Below, piece after piece: positions 26,921 to 35,581 of a DNA stretch of 64,000 bases. The position numbers and the translations under genes were made by a program. The notes under the pieces are model-generated. The model made no database searches. It had not been told where the DNA came from and saw nothing but the letters and a program-made list of their open reading frames with translations. This DNA comes from an uncultured Clostridia bacterium. Lineage in GTDB: Bacteria; Bacillota; Clostridia; Christensenellales; UBA1242. The stretch spans positions 83,541 to 147,540 of the forward strand of contig CAKVNM010000004.1 of assembly GCA_934777505.1 (NCBI GenBank), in the 5' to 3' direction. Numbering within the stretch: position 1 is the first letter of the stretch; each line of letters begins with the position of its first letter.

Positions 26921-29278
26921 TTGGATAAATTTTCAAGCAAAGAATATTTTGAAACACTCAACAAGTATTGGAACGCCAGCAACTATCTTAGTGTGGCTCA
27001 GTTATATTTGTTAAAAAATCCACTGCTTCGTGACCACGAACTTTGCGAAGACGACTTAAAGAAAAAACTCGTTGGACATTGGGGAACTGTCCCAGGTCAA
27101 AACTTTGTGTATGCTCACTGCAACAGAGTTATAACAAAGTACAATCTTGATATGATTTTTATTTCTGGGCCGGGACACGGCGGAAACTTCTTGGTGGCTA
27201 ATAGTTATCTTGAAGGAGTGTATAGCGAAGTTTATCCAGAAATTTCGCAAGACAAAAAGGGCATGACAAGGCTTTGTAAACAATTCTCATTCCCAGGTGG
27301 AATTGGCTCTCACTGCGTGCCAGAAACCCCAGGTTCAATCAATGAAGGCGGAGAACTTGGCTATTCTCTTTGCCATGCCTATGGCGCAGTGCTAGACAAT
27401 CCAAACTTGATTGCAACCACGGTCGTTGGCGATGGCGAAGCCGAAACTGGACCACTCGCAACTTCTTGGCACCTAAACAAGTTTATCGACCCAGTTAGAG
27501 ATGGAACAGTGCTTCCAGTTCTTCATTTAAACGGCTACAAAATCAGCAATCCAACGCTCCTATCTCGTATGCCACACGAAACCCTAAAAAGTTTGTTTGA
27601 AGGCTACGGCTACAAGCCATATTTTGTCGAAGGCGATGACCCAATGATAATGCATAAACTAATGGCAAAAACAATGGATTGTTGCATAAAAGACATCGAA
27701 AACATAAAAAAACACGCAAAAAACGATAAAAAACACGAATATATGCCTTTTCCAATGATAATTTTGCGTACACCAAAAGGCTGGACGGGCCCAGACAAAG
27801 TTGACGGAAAGCAGATTGAAGGCAGTTTTAGGGCCCATCAAATTCCGCTAACAATGGAGTCAAAAGAACACCTAAGACTTTTAAAATTTTGGCTGGAAAG
27901 TTACAAACCAGACGAACTTTTTGACGAGAACTACAAGTTAAAACAAGAAATTTTTGATATCTTGCCAAAGGGCGAAAAGCGTATGACTGCAAGCAAGTTT
28001 GCCAACGGCGGATTGCTCTTAAAAGAACTCAAAACTCCAAAACTCGAAGATTATGCTGTCAAGTTTAGGGGACACGGAACAGTTCAAACACAGGATATGT
28101 ATGAACTTGGCGGATACATTCGAGATTTGTACAAACTCAATCCAACAAATTATCGTATTTTCAGCCCAGACGAAGCCATGAGTAATAGGCTTTATAAGGT
28201 TTTTGAAAACGAAAATCGTTCGTTTGCAAGCAAGATTTTGCCAACGGACGAAAAACTTGCTTTTGACGGCAGGATTATGGACTCAATGCTTTCCGAACAT
28301 ATTTGCGAAGGAATGCTAGAAGGCTACTTGCTAACAGGAAGGCACGGACTTTTTGATAGTTACGAAGCGTTTGCAACCGTTGTTGATAGCATGGTGGCTC
28401 AGCACGCAAAGTGGCTAAAAGTCTGCAACGAAATTGCTTGGAGAAAGCCAATTTCTTCGCTCAACCTTATTTTAACATCTAACATTTGGCAACAAGACCA
28501 CAATGGCTTTACGCATCAAGACCCAGGGTTCTTAGATCATATTGCAAACAAGAAAGCCGATGTTGTTAGAATCTATCTTCCAGCAGACGCAAACTGCTTG
28601 CTGTCGTGCTACGACCACTGTGCAAAGAGCAAAAACTATGTTAATGTAATTGTTGCTTCAAAAAGACCATCATATCAGTGGCTGACCATGACGGAAGCAA
28701 AAAAACATTGCAAAAATGGTGTTAGCGAATGGGAGTGGGCAGGACTCAACGACACAAAAAATCCAGATTTGATTATGGCTTGCTGTGGCGATACTCCAAC
28801 ACTCGAAGCCCTTGCAAGCATAAAACTCATCAAAAAATATTTGCCAGAACTCAATGTTAAATTTATTAATGTGGTGGATTTAATGAAGTTGATTTGTAGC
28901 GAATCGCACCCACACGGTTTGACGCACGAAGAATATGACGAACTATTTACAACCACCAAGCCAATCGTGTTTGCGTTTCACGGCTATCCACAACTTATTC
29001 ATCAGTTAACCTACAACCGCCACAACAGTAATATTCATGTTGCGGGCTACCGAGAAGAAGGCACAATCACAACTCCTTTTGACATGAGAGTTAGAAATCA
29101 TATCGACAGATATCATCTCGTGCTTAAAGCACTTAGATATCTAAAACTTCCAGCACGCACAAAACAGAAAATCGAAAACGAACTCTATCAAAAACTTGCC
29201 GAGCATTATGACTATATTAGGGAATATGGCGTGGATTTGCCAGAAGTTGAAAACTGGTCTTGGAACAATAAAGAGTAG
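26921..29278 (+). CDS. xfp: Xylulose-5-phosphate/fructose-6-phosphate phosphoketolase
   Basis: 785 residues if translation starts at TTG 26921, which has AGGGGGA 6-7 bp upstream; the frame is open to 26819 but that part overlaps the clpB terminator. A -10-like TATAAT lies at 26884. Family marks: KYWNASNYLSVAQLYL near the N-terminus, GPGHGG, the TPP/Mg site GDGEAETGPLATSWHLNK, and SNIWQQDHNGFTHQDPGF in the C-terminal half. It cleaves xylulose-5-P or fructose-6-P with phosphate to acetyl-P, giving an ATP-yielding sugar route. This is a central fermentation enzyme; it points to heterofermentative or bifid-type metabolism. Single gene. Confidence 0.96.
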   Translation: MDKFSSKEYFETLNKYWNASNYLSVAQLYLLKNPLLRDHELCEDDLKKKLVGHWGTVPGQNFVYAHCNRVITKYNLDMIFISGPGHGGNFLVANSYLEGVYSEVYPEISQDKKGMTRLCKQFSFPGGIGSHCVPETPGSINEGGELGYSLCHAYGAVLDNPNLIATTVVGDGEAETGPLATSWHLNKFIDPVRDGTVLPVLHLNGYKISNPTLLSRMPHETLKSLFEGYGYKPYFVEGDDPMIMHKLMAKTMDCCIKDIENIKKHAKNDKKHEYMPFPMIILRTPKGWTGPDKVDGKQIEGSFRAHQIPLTMESKEHLRLLKFWLESYKPDELFDENYKLKQEIFDILPKGEKRMTASKFANGGLLLKELKTPKLEDYAVKFRGHGTVQTQDMYELGGYIRDLYKLNPTNYRIFSPDEAMSNRLYKVFENENRSFASKILPTDEKLAFDGRIMDSMLSEHICEGMLEGYLLTGRHGLFDSYEAFATVVDSMVAQHAKWLKVCNEIAWRKPISSLNLILTSNIWQQDHNGFTHQDPGFLDHIANKKADVVRIYLPADANCLLSCYDHCAKSKNYVNVIVASKRPSYQWLTMTEAKKHCKNGVSEWEWAGLNDTKNPDLIMACCGDTPTLEALASIKLIKKYLPELNVKFINVVDLMKLICSESHPHGLTHEEYDELFTTTKPIVFAFHGYPQLIHQLTYNRHNSNIHVAGYREEGTITTPFDMRVRNHIDRYHLVLKALRYLKLPARTKQKIENELYQKLAEHYDYIREYGVDLPEVENWSWNNKE

Positions 29279-29952
29279 ATTTTGATTAAATTTAAGTGGC
29301 ATTAAAATTATCGTTAAAAACTGGAAAATAATTTTTGACAAAAATGCTTGTTTCAATATTTTGGAATAATAAAACAAAAAAGTTATATATAAAAACTACT
29401 TGCAAAAAAGTGAATAAAGGTATACTTATTACTTGCAAGTAAAAAAACAAAACAAGACAAAGATTGCGCTTAAAATAATAAAAGTTATGATAAGTTTTGT
29501 ATCATCTTAGTAAACTAAGAATAAATAAAAATCAGGTTTCATTGCCTGATTTTTTAATGTTTTTGGTATTGATATGCGGGGAAAAGGTGGTCTTTTGTAT
29601 GAATATATTGGAATGCGACCATGTTTGTAACAATGTCTAAATAGTGTTTAGGTTATGAGTAAGTATTAAATAAAACAGGTAAACAAAATGTTTAGTAATG
29701 CTAAAATTTATTAGTCTTAGTTTACTAAGACTTGTGTTTATTTAATTTTAATATAATTTATTGCGATATTTTTTAAGGCCACTATGTGCAAAAACGGAAT
29801 GATTTTTTTCAAAAACCATAATAGAAGTGTAGTTTGCGTGCTTAATGTGTCTTCAAAGTATAAAAGTATTTCTAGCAATGGTATAAATCCGTTTGGTATT
29901 TATGTGTAGAACTAATTGCACATTATTTTAATTCATATTCGTTTTTTCACAT
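29279..29952 (+). other. Gene-free 670-bp stretch with palindromes
   Basis: Holds a 14-bp palindrome TTACTTGCAAGTAA (29429-29442), a terminator-like ATCAGG/CCTGAT hairpin (29527-29555) and a perfect 9+2+9 palindrome AGTCTTAGT-TT-ACTAAGACT (29713-29732). No ORF with a binding site was found. The palindromes could be operators or the ends of a small RNA. Confidence 0.5.
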
Positions 29953-29979
29953 AAAAAAGGCTTATAAAACTATAAGCCG
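29953..29979 (-). terminator. Terminator of the histidine phosphatase gene
   Basis: GGCTTATA/TATAAGCC hairpin, T-tract on the minus strand. Confidence 0.8.
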
Positions 29980-29980
29980 T

Positions 29981-30526
29981 TTAAATTTCAAACTTTTTGA
30001 TTTGTGCATTATCAAAGTTTCTAAGTGTTTCGGGATTGTTTATGTCGAACTGTCGGTTGGTTAAAATATATTCGAGCATTGTTGCCACACAGGCGTGCGA
30101 TACAATCAAAATGTTGGAATGATTGCTAAAATTTGCTCTTAAATCGCTAACAAATGCGTTAACTCTGTTAAAAACTTCGTTGTACGACTCCATATTACAA
30201 GATTTGCTTCGAGCATTTTTTAGCAGTTTTTCTCGCTCAGTCAAACTATCCTTATGTCTTTTTGAAAATATGCCTTGGTCGATTTCGGTAATCCTTTCGT
30301 CTTTCAAAATCTTAACATTATGGTATTTGTTCATGATGTTTGCCGTTTGAACTGTTCGCATAAGCGGGGAACAGATAATCAAATCAAACGGTGTGTTTTT
30401 GTGTTCAATCGACACTTGTTTTGTTTTTTTAATTCCTGACTTGCTAAGTCTGTTGTTGGTTCTGCCTTGCGTTATTCCTTTTTCATTCCACACGGTTAAT
30501 CCGTGACGCATAACAAAAATATTCAT
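29981..30526 (-). CDS. Histidine phosphatase (phosphoglycerate mutase-like) family protein
   Basis: 181 residues. The catalytic RHG is in MNIFVMRHGLTVWNEKG; the second conserved part is LIICSPLMRTVQTA and the late His is in ILIVSHACVATML. The branch includes cobalamin phosphatases, broad phosphatases and cofactor-dependent mutases. The length (about 180) and the absence of the mutase insertions favour a phosphatase, substrate unknown. AAGGAC ribosome binding site. It is read toward a terminator and lies 45 bp from the glycosidase gene upstream, possibly a shared transcript interrupted by a palindromic hairpin. Confidence 0.85.
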   Translation of the reverse strand: MNIFVMRHGLTVWNEKGITQGRTNNRLSKSGIKKTKQVSIEHKNTPFDLIICSPLMRTVQTANIMNKYHNVKILKDERITEIDQGIFSKRHKDSLTEREKLLKNARSKSCNMESYNEVFNRVNAFVSDLRANFSNHSNILIVSHACVATMLEYILTNRQFDINNPETLRNFDNAQIKKFEI

Positions 30527-30552
30527 AAAATAGTCCTTTTTTTGTGAAAAAT

Positions 30553-30571
30553 ATCAAAATTTTGATGTTTT
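30553..30571 (-). terminator. Probable terminator after the glycosidase gene
   Basis: Palindrome ATCAAAATTTTGAT (30553-30566) followed on the minus strand by ATTTTT. Confidence 0.5.
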
Positions 30572-31837
30572 TTATTTAATTTTTAACAAATCTGCGTAAT
30601 TTATGTTTGCCGATTGAATAAATGAAAGTACATTTCTGCCAAACTCGTTGTAGTGGCAAAAACTATATTCGGTTCTTGGTTTTTGTTTTTCGCTGTTCCA
30701 AATGTAGTCGTAATTCCAAACAAAACTTAGTTGAACTCGGGCGGTCATAAGGTAGCCAGCAAAAGTGTTATAGTTGTCAAAACATTTTGCATTTTCGTTG
30801 TACGAACCCCATTCGCCAACGATGTATGCTTTGTTTAGCGCTTTTGATAGGCTTTTCATGGTTTTAAGATAGTTTAGTGGGTCATCAAATTGAGCTTTGT
30901 CGTCATGACCGATATCGTAAACATGTTCGCTAATTGCTGTCATTTTGCTTGGGTGGGTGGTGTCATAGACTTCGTAGCGTTCTTCAATCGTGTCGGCTTT
31001 CCAAATTCCGTTTTTCCATTGATTGTATTGTGACGAACGAATGTTAGCGTCACCAGTTTCAATCATTCTTTTGTGTGTGTCGATTTTTGAAATTGTGTCT
31101 GTAAAAAGTTTGTAGCAAACTGTGATATCGTCACAACTAAACTTTTTGCTGGAATCGGGAATATCGCAGTTTAGCATAAATTCGTTGCCAAATTCCCATG
31201 CAAATAGTGATTTGTAGTCCTTGATTTCGTTTGCAATCGTTGTGGTGTAGTATTCAAGATAATGTGTGGTTTTGCTTGTGATATCGCCCCATGCGGTGCG
31301 GTCTTCGTTGTAGTAGTCTGGAACAGAGTCGATATTCCAAAAGAAACTTGGGATTAGTCCAATCTTGTATTGCTCGGCAAGAGAGAAAATATTGTTGATT
31401 AGTTTAAGATATTTTGGCTTGGTTTCGCTGTCCAAAAAGTATTTCAACTCGTTTCCGTAGTACATTCCACAGTCAAATCGTATAACTTTTATGTCGTAAC
31501 TTGACAAGATTTTAAACGCTTCGCTAACAGTTTGAGCACTAAAATCATTGTAAACTGCGTCAATAAACAAACTGTATGAGTTAACGCCAATGCCATAGTA
31601 TTCATATTTGCCAAGATAGATAGTTCCGTTTTTAACTTGGAAGCCGTAACTTGTTTTGTCGTTCCAGTAACTATCATACAACTTGTTTATTTTTTGTTCT
31701 GCTGTCAAGATTAATGGTTCTTGATTGTCACCAGATGAATTTCCGCAAGCAGAAAATAGTAGTGCGGAGCAAATTAACATAATTGCAACAAGCAAGCTTA
31801 AAACTTTGCTAAGATTTTTATTTTTTACTTTTTCCAT
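30572..31837 (-). CDS. Lipoprotein glycoside hydrolase, GH5/cellulase-like TIM barrel
   Basis: 421 residues from the ATG at 31837. N-terminal signal with lipobox LLFSAC, then the Cys anchor and a GNSSGDN linker. The TIM-barrel enzyme shows the acid/base motif WEFGNE in the middle and the nucleophile strand YIVGEWGS near the end, which match clan GH-A endo-glycanases such as mannanases. It is predicted to be tethered outside the membrane and to cut plant or host glycans; the substrate is not readable. TATAAT (minus strand) ends exactly 6 bp before this ATG and there is no Shine-Dalgarno, so the transcript may be leaderless. An earlier ATG at 31855 would lie upstream of that -10. Confidence 0.85.
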   Translation of the reverse strand: MEKVKNKNLSKVLSLLVAIMLICSALLFSACGNSSGDNQEPLILTAEQKINKLYDSYWNDKTSYGFQVKNGTIYLGKYEYYGIGVNSYSLFIDAVYNDFSAQTVSEAFKILSSYDIKVIRFDCGMYYGNELKYFLDSETKPKYLKLINNIFSLAEQYKIGLIPSFFWNIDSVPDYYNEDRTAWGDITSKTTHYLEYYTTTIANEIKDYKSLFAWEFGNEFMLNCDIPDSSKKFSCDDITVCYKLFTDTISKIDTHKRMIETGDANIRSSQYNQWKNGIWKADTIEERYEVYDTTHPSKMTAISEHVYDIGHDDKAQFDDPLNYLKTMKSLSKALNKAYIVGEWGSYNENAKCFDNYNTFAGYLMTARVQLSFVWNYDYIWNSEKQKPRTEYSFCHYNEFGRNVLSFIQSANINYADLLKIK

Positions 31838-31843
31838 ACTTTC

Positions 31844-31849
31844 ATTATA
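31844..31849 (-). promoter_or_regulatory. -10 box of the glycosidase gene, leaderless spacing
   Basis: TATAAT followed by GAAAGT and then ATG on the minus strand. Confidence 0.5.
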
Positions 31850-32042
31850 TAACATACAGCATTAAAAGGCAATATAAAAATTTAAAGCGTTTTAGGTTAA
31901 TAATTTTTTGTTTTTTCATAAAATAATCATAAAAATGGTGAATGTTGTTAAAAATTATGTAATTTTTAACTTTTTTTATAATGAAATAAGGTTATTAACT
32001 AAATTTTTTGTGCTTGAATATACTGATATCAAGGAGAAGACT

Positions 32043-32798
32043 ATGGCAATTTTAAACACAGCACAATTAACTAGCAGTATCGAAAAATCGGGCGAGAAAG
32101 TTCAAGTTGTAACAAAAAGCAATGTGCAAACTGTTAATAATATTAGCACTGACATTTTAGTGGAACAAACTTCGTCAAAAACTTGGGTAATGCCAAAAAT
32201 GGTATTCACAATAACAACAAGAATCACTAACAACACAAACCAAAATATTGAAGATATTCACTTTTCTAACATTCTTACTGGTGCGACTTTCGTTGACGGC
32301 TCACTTAAAATCGAAGGCGTAGAATACAAGGATTTTTCTCCGCAAGGTTTCACGATGCCGGTCACATTGGGTGCGTTTGGCGTTGATGTAAGTGTTTCGT
32401 TTGATGTTATGACCGATGAGTATCCAGAAGTTGATGCGGTGGAAAGCATAAGTAAAATTTCTGCCGATATTGATTCGAACACTTTTGATATTTCTTCTGC
32501 CAAACTTAGTGTGGATATTATTGAAAACGGAGTTGTTCTTTTGAAAACGGCAGACAAGATTGCAGTTAAAAGCGGAGATGAACTCACTTATACCATCACA
32601 ATAACAAATAGTGGTGATATTACAAACACGGACGCAGTGTTCTTGGATGAAATTCCAAACGGCACTCGGTTTGTTGAAAATAGCGTGACAGTCAATGGAG
32701 AAGTTAAGGTTGGCTACAATCCGCAAAACAGTTTTGCAATTAATGATATCAATCCAAACGACACCGTCACAATCACTTTCAAAGTCACTATATTATAA
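32043..32798 (+). CDS. DUF11 repeat protein
   Basis: 251 residues from the ATG at 32043 (AAGGAG 7 bp upstream). Two DUF11-type beta-sandwich repeats, with the second showing the family signature SGDELTYTITITNSGDITNT, DAVFLDEIPNGTRFV and VNGEVKVGYNP. The N-terminal half is a more divergent copy (TWVMPKMVFTITTRITNNT). DUF11 repeats are usually extracellular, yet no signal peptide, lipobox or anchor is present here, so either export uses another route or the protein is attached to a partner. Single gene with a terminator. Confidence 0.85.
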   Translation: MAILNTAQLTSSIEKSGEKVQVVTKSNVQTVNNISTDILVEQTSSKTWVMPKMVFTITTRITNNTNQNIEDIHFSNILTGATFVDGSLKIEGVEYKDFSPQGFTMPVTLGAFGVDVSVSFDVMTDEYPEVDAVESISKISADIDSNTFDISSAKLSVDIIENGVVLLKTADKIAVKSGDELTYTITITNSGDITNTDAVFLDEIPNGTRFVENSVTVNGEVKVGYNPQNSFAINDINPNDTVTITFKVTIL

Positions 32799-32821
32799 AG
32801 TCAATATTAAAAAAATAACAG

Positions 32822-32853
32822 AAAAGGCTGAATGTTAAAAATAGCCTTTTTTT
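32822..32853 (+). terminator. Rho-independent terminator
   Basis: AAAAGGCT/AGCCTTTT hairpin plus T-tract. Confidence 0.8.
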
Positions 32854-33160
32854 ATAAAAAAATCTTAAAAAACATGATTTTTACTGCGTTTTTTAATAAA
32901 AATTAGCGTAAATTTTAAATTTTTGCTTCTTTATAGATATTTTTTTTGTTTTCTTATTCTACGCAAAATTAATCGTTAAAAATAAAATTATTGATTGCTT
33001 GTTTTTACTATTTCCCAGTTTATTATAGATATTTTAGATTATTAAATTAAAATCAAATTTAGTTAATAGCAAACCATAAGTAAGCAAAACAAATAGATTT
33101 TTTGTTTGCTAGTTTCTAAAAAATATTTGCTAAACGAAGAAGAATTTACAAAGTAAGCAA
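32854..33160 (+). other. AT-rich gap with no gene
   Basis: No ORF with a binding site. The right part has AGCAAAAC/GTTTGCT pairing and runs into the orphan terminator at 33161. Confidence 0.5.
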
Positions 33161-33192
33161 AAAAAACTCGGCTTTTAACGAGTTCTTTTTTT
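33161..33192 (+). terminator. Orphan Rho-independent terminator
   Basis: AACTCG/CGAGTT hairpin with T7. No gene lies between the DUF11 terminator and this one, so it may end a small RNA. Confidence 0.55.
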
Positions 33193-33237
33193 GTGCTGTG
33201 TTAAAAATATTGCAATCCACAAATCGCTTGATTAAAA

Positions 33238-33271
33238 AATATGCACCCCGATTTTTAAGGTGCATATTTTT
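33238..33271. terminator. Terminator of tRNA-Ser(CGA)
   Basis: TATGCACC/AGGTGCATA hairpin with poly-A/poly-T flanks, 6 bp past the tRNA on the minus strand. Confidence 0.8.
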
Positions 33272-33276
33272 TTTAT

Positions 33277-33364
33277 TGGCGGAAGATACAGGATTTGAAC
33301 CTGTGGTGTCTTGCGACACACCTGTTTTCGAGACAGGCACATTCGACCACTCTGACAATCTTCC
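33277..33364 (-). tRNA. tRNA-Ser (anticodon CGA)
   Basis: 88 nt with encoded CCA. Acceptor GGAAGAT pairs with ATCTTCC; anticodon loop CTCGAAA; long variable arm TGTGTCGCAAGACACCA; T-arm GGTTCAAATCC. Reads UCG. Confidence 0.97.
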
Positions 33365-33735
33365 AAAGTAAATAGATAAACGACAAGGCAAACTCAACCA
33401 AAAAACTAAAAGAGTAAAGGTCGAATGTGCCGAAGGGGGACCCCTAAAAATAGCGGAGCGCCAATTTTTTGGGGAAAGGAGAAGTGGAGCGAGAGAGCCA
33501 ATTTGCGAAAAGCAAATGGCAAGAGCGACAACTTTGACGCCGACCACTCTGACAATCTTCCAAAGTAAATAGATAAACGACAAGGCAAACTCAACCAAAA
33601 AACCAAAAGAGTAAAGGTCGAATGTGTCGAAAGGGTGACCCCTAAAAATAGAGAAGCGATAATTTTTTGGGGAAAGGAAAAGTGGAGCGAGAGAGCCAAT
33701 TTGCGAAGGCAAATGGCAAGAGCGACAACTTTTAT
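33346..33735 (-). repeat. tRNA-Ser-associated element, copies B and C in 197-bp tandem
   Basis: The tRNA-Ser 5' stub (19 nt) present in the real tRNA at 33346-33364 recurs at 33543-33561, and the marker GGTCGAATGTG recurs at 33419 and 33616: exactly 197 bp apart. Each unit contains the GCCATTTGC/GCAAATTGGC and CCCC-AAAAAT/ATTTTT-GGGG hairpins. In tRNA orientation the order is C, tRNA 5' stub fused to B, then the intact tRNA. Confidence 0.8.
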
Positions 33736-33966
33736 GCACGCTTTGTTTTTATGTTGCTCGCTTATCTTACAACAGCAAGATTATATCAATTTAGCGGGCT
33801 AAAAGCAATATATTTTTTGTTATTTTTTAAACTCATTGCAGTTTTTGTGACTTTTGGGGAATATTCTAACATAAATAAATTTGTAAAATGTCGAAAATGC
33901 CCGTTTTTTGTTGGACTTACGATATTTTAATGTTATATTATTTTTAGTAACTCATTGGAGGGGAAA

Positions 33967-34668
33967 ATGAAAAACAAAAAGAGTTTTATTTCACTAATTT
34001 TGGCTGTTTTGCTACTCATTCCATGTATGTTCGTGTTCAGTGCTTGCGGAGCGTCCAACTCGGCAAATGTTTCAACTTATGACGAACTTTTGGAAGCGAT
34101 AAACGGCAGTAAGGAAGTTGTTGTGCTTCAAGCAGACATCGACATTCCAACCGAACTTCATGTAACCAGAAAACTAACTTTGGATTTGAACGGCAAAAAA
34201 TTATACAGCACAAGCGAACTTTGGACGGCGACCACCGTTTCTCTAATTAAAATAACAGAAGACGGCGAACTCACAATCAAAGGCAATGGCACGATGGAAG
34301 CAAAACAGGACGATTGCTACGGAATTTATGTTAAAAAAGGCAAGTTGGTAATCGAAAATGGAACATTCCTAGGTAATGTTTCTGTTGTTCAAGTTGAAGA
34401 AGGTAGTGCAGAAATTCTTGGTGGATATTTTGAAGATATCCAAAAATATCAAAAGAAAGGCGATACTCAGTACACCTACACCTTAAACTTGATTGATGCA
34501 AATTATAAAGACGGCACTGGCTCAATTATCGTTAAGGGCGGAGAGTTCAAAAACTTTAACCCAGCAAACAATCAAGCCGAAGGCGAAAACACAAACTTTG
34601 TTGAAGAAGGTTATAGCTCTGTTTTGGACGAAGAAACAAATTGCTACAAAGTAACAAAAAATGACTAA
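33967..34668 (+). CDS. Lipoprotein with right-handed beta-helix-like repeats
   Basis: 233 residues from the ATG at 33967 (GGAGGGG 4 bp upstream). Signal peptide with lipobox FVFSAC. The mature part has short repeated strands typical of parallel beta-helices: VVVLQADIDIPTELHV, KLTLDLNGKKLYS, ELTIKGNGTMEAKQ, KLVIENGTFLGNVS, SAEILGGYFEDI, SIIVKGGEFKNF. Such domains bind or cleave polysaccharides; no catalytic residues can be assigned. Single gene with a strong bidirectional terminator. Confidence 0.8.
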   Translation: MKNKKSFISLILAVLLLIPCMFVFSACGASNSANVSTYDELLEAINGSKEVVVLQADIDIPTELHVTRKLTLDLNGKKLYSTSELWTATTVSLIKITEDGELTIKGNGTMEAKQDDCYGIYVKKGKLVIENGTFLGNVSVVQVEEGSAEILGGYFEDIQKYQKKGDTQYTYTLNLIDANYKDGTGSIIVKGGEFKNFNPANNQAEGENTNFVEEGYSSVLDEETNCYKVTKND

Positions 34669-34679
34669 AATTTGTATCA

Positions 34680-34713
34680 AAAAAAACTCTCGCAATTTGC
34701 GGGAGTTTTTTTA
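34680..34713. terminator. Bidirectional terminator
   Basis: AAAAACTCTCGC/GCGGGAGTTTTT hairpin between convergent genes. Confidence 0.85.
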
Positions 34714-34722
34714 TCACAAACG

Positions 34723-35184
34723 CTAGTTTAAAATCCAAACGGCAGTGTTGAGTGCGGTTGCAATCATTAGCCATACGGGGTAGATGCCGAGTAGCCAGCC
34801 GTAGTAGCTGTTGTCGTTGAAAATCGACACCAAAAGTTTTACGGCAAACAAAAGGTTAAAGATTATAACGATTAGTCCAAGGAGTAGTTGATTAAGTGTG
34901 AAAAACACCAAGCACCACAAAATGTTTAGTGCGCCATTTATGATAAATAGCCACACAACATTTTTGTTGATTGTTCCTTTTTTAATCCATAACACTAGCA
35001 CGATTATTGCTAAAATGTAAATCACAGTCCAGACGATAGGAATTACAATGTTTGGCACCCATTCGGTAGGTTTGGTTAGTCCGTCAAACCAGTTTGAACC
35101 TAGTTGTACAAAAAGTGTTCCAAGACCTGCAACAAATATTGTTGAGATTATTGCGATTGCAATATTGATTTTTTTTGTTTCCAT
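34723..35184 (-). CDS. tspO: TspO/MBR (tryptophan-rich sensory) family membrane protein
   Basis: 153 residues from the ATG at 35184 (frame is open to 35205). Five membrane helices as in the family. Conserved spots: LTKPTEWVPNIVIPIVWTVIY (family KPxWxPP...P.W..lY), NGALNILWCLVFF (N...N..W..lFF) and a final helix with YPVWLMIATALNTAVW. TspO proteins bind tetrapyrroles and cholesterol-like ligands and are linked to stress and porphyrin handling. In Gram-positive bacteria the function is poorly settled. Confidence 0.85.
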   Translation of the reverse strand: METKKINIAIAIISTIFVAGLGTLFVQLGSNWFDGLTKPTEWVPNIVIPIVWTVIYILAIIVLVLWIKKGTINKNVVWLFIINGALNILWCLVFFTLNQLLLGLIVIIFNLLFAVKLLVSIFNDNSYYGWLLGIYPVWLMIATALNTAVWILN

Positions 35185-35243
35185 ATAAATGATTATGAAC
35201 AACAAGTTGGTATTTATACAAAATTGTTTTTATTTTTAAAACT

Positions 35244-35286
35244 AAAAAAATGATTTGTTAACTTTTTTTTAACAAATCATTTTTTA
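35244..35286. terminator. Terminator of the 36-residue gene
   Basis: Long A/T hairpin AAATGATTTGTTAA / TTAACAAATCATTT with T-tract on the minus strand, overlapping the stop codon. Confidence 0.75.
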
Positions 35287-35394
35287 GTAATTGTTGTCGT
35301 CTTCTTCGTTTAGTTTTCTTTGTCTTTCTTCTTCTTCGCGTTGTTTTTCAAGTTGCATTGCAAGAAAGATTGTCATTGCTTCGTATGGTTCCAT
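35284..35394 (-). CDS. Small acidic/charged protein, 36 residues
   Basis: Begins MEPYEAMTIFLAMQLEKQ and ends in an Arg/Glu helix and EEDDNNY. A near-perfect AAAGGAGG lies 8 bp before the ATG and a strong terminator overlaps the stop, so the unit looks expressed despite its size. The sequence predicts one amphipathic helix with a highly charged half. No family recognised. The promoter side faces the leaderless gene at 35582. Confidence 0.65.
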   Translation of the reverse strand: MEPYEAMTIFLAMQLEKQREEEERQRKLNEEDDNNY

Positions 35395-35547
35395 GATTTT
35401 GCCTCCTTTCCCTTTATTAAGTGCTCATTTTATAATAAAAAAAATGATAAGTCAACTTAAAATCGACCCAAAAACAATTTTTTTGACAATATTTTTTATA
35501 TGATTTTTAACGCCAAATTGTTACAACTTTTAATTATCAAGGCAATA

Positions 35548-35575
35548 TTGACAATTTTTAAAAGTGTGATATACT
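35548..35575 (+). promoter_or_regulatory. Promoter of the HELSH gene, leaderless spacing
   Basis: TTGACA (35548-35553), 16-bp spacer, TATACT (35570-35575), then six bases and ATG. Transcription should start at or within a base of the ATG. Confidence 0.7.
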
Positions 35576-35581
35576 TTGATT

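Noticed and set aside
33146..33739. 197-codon minus-strand ORF
   Set aside because: It runs through tRNA-Ser(CGA) and the 197-bp repeats; the translated tRNA (SEWSNVPVSKTG) is a known artefact.
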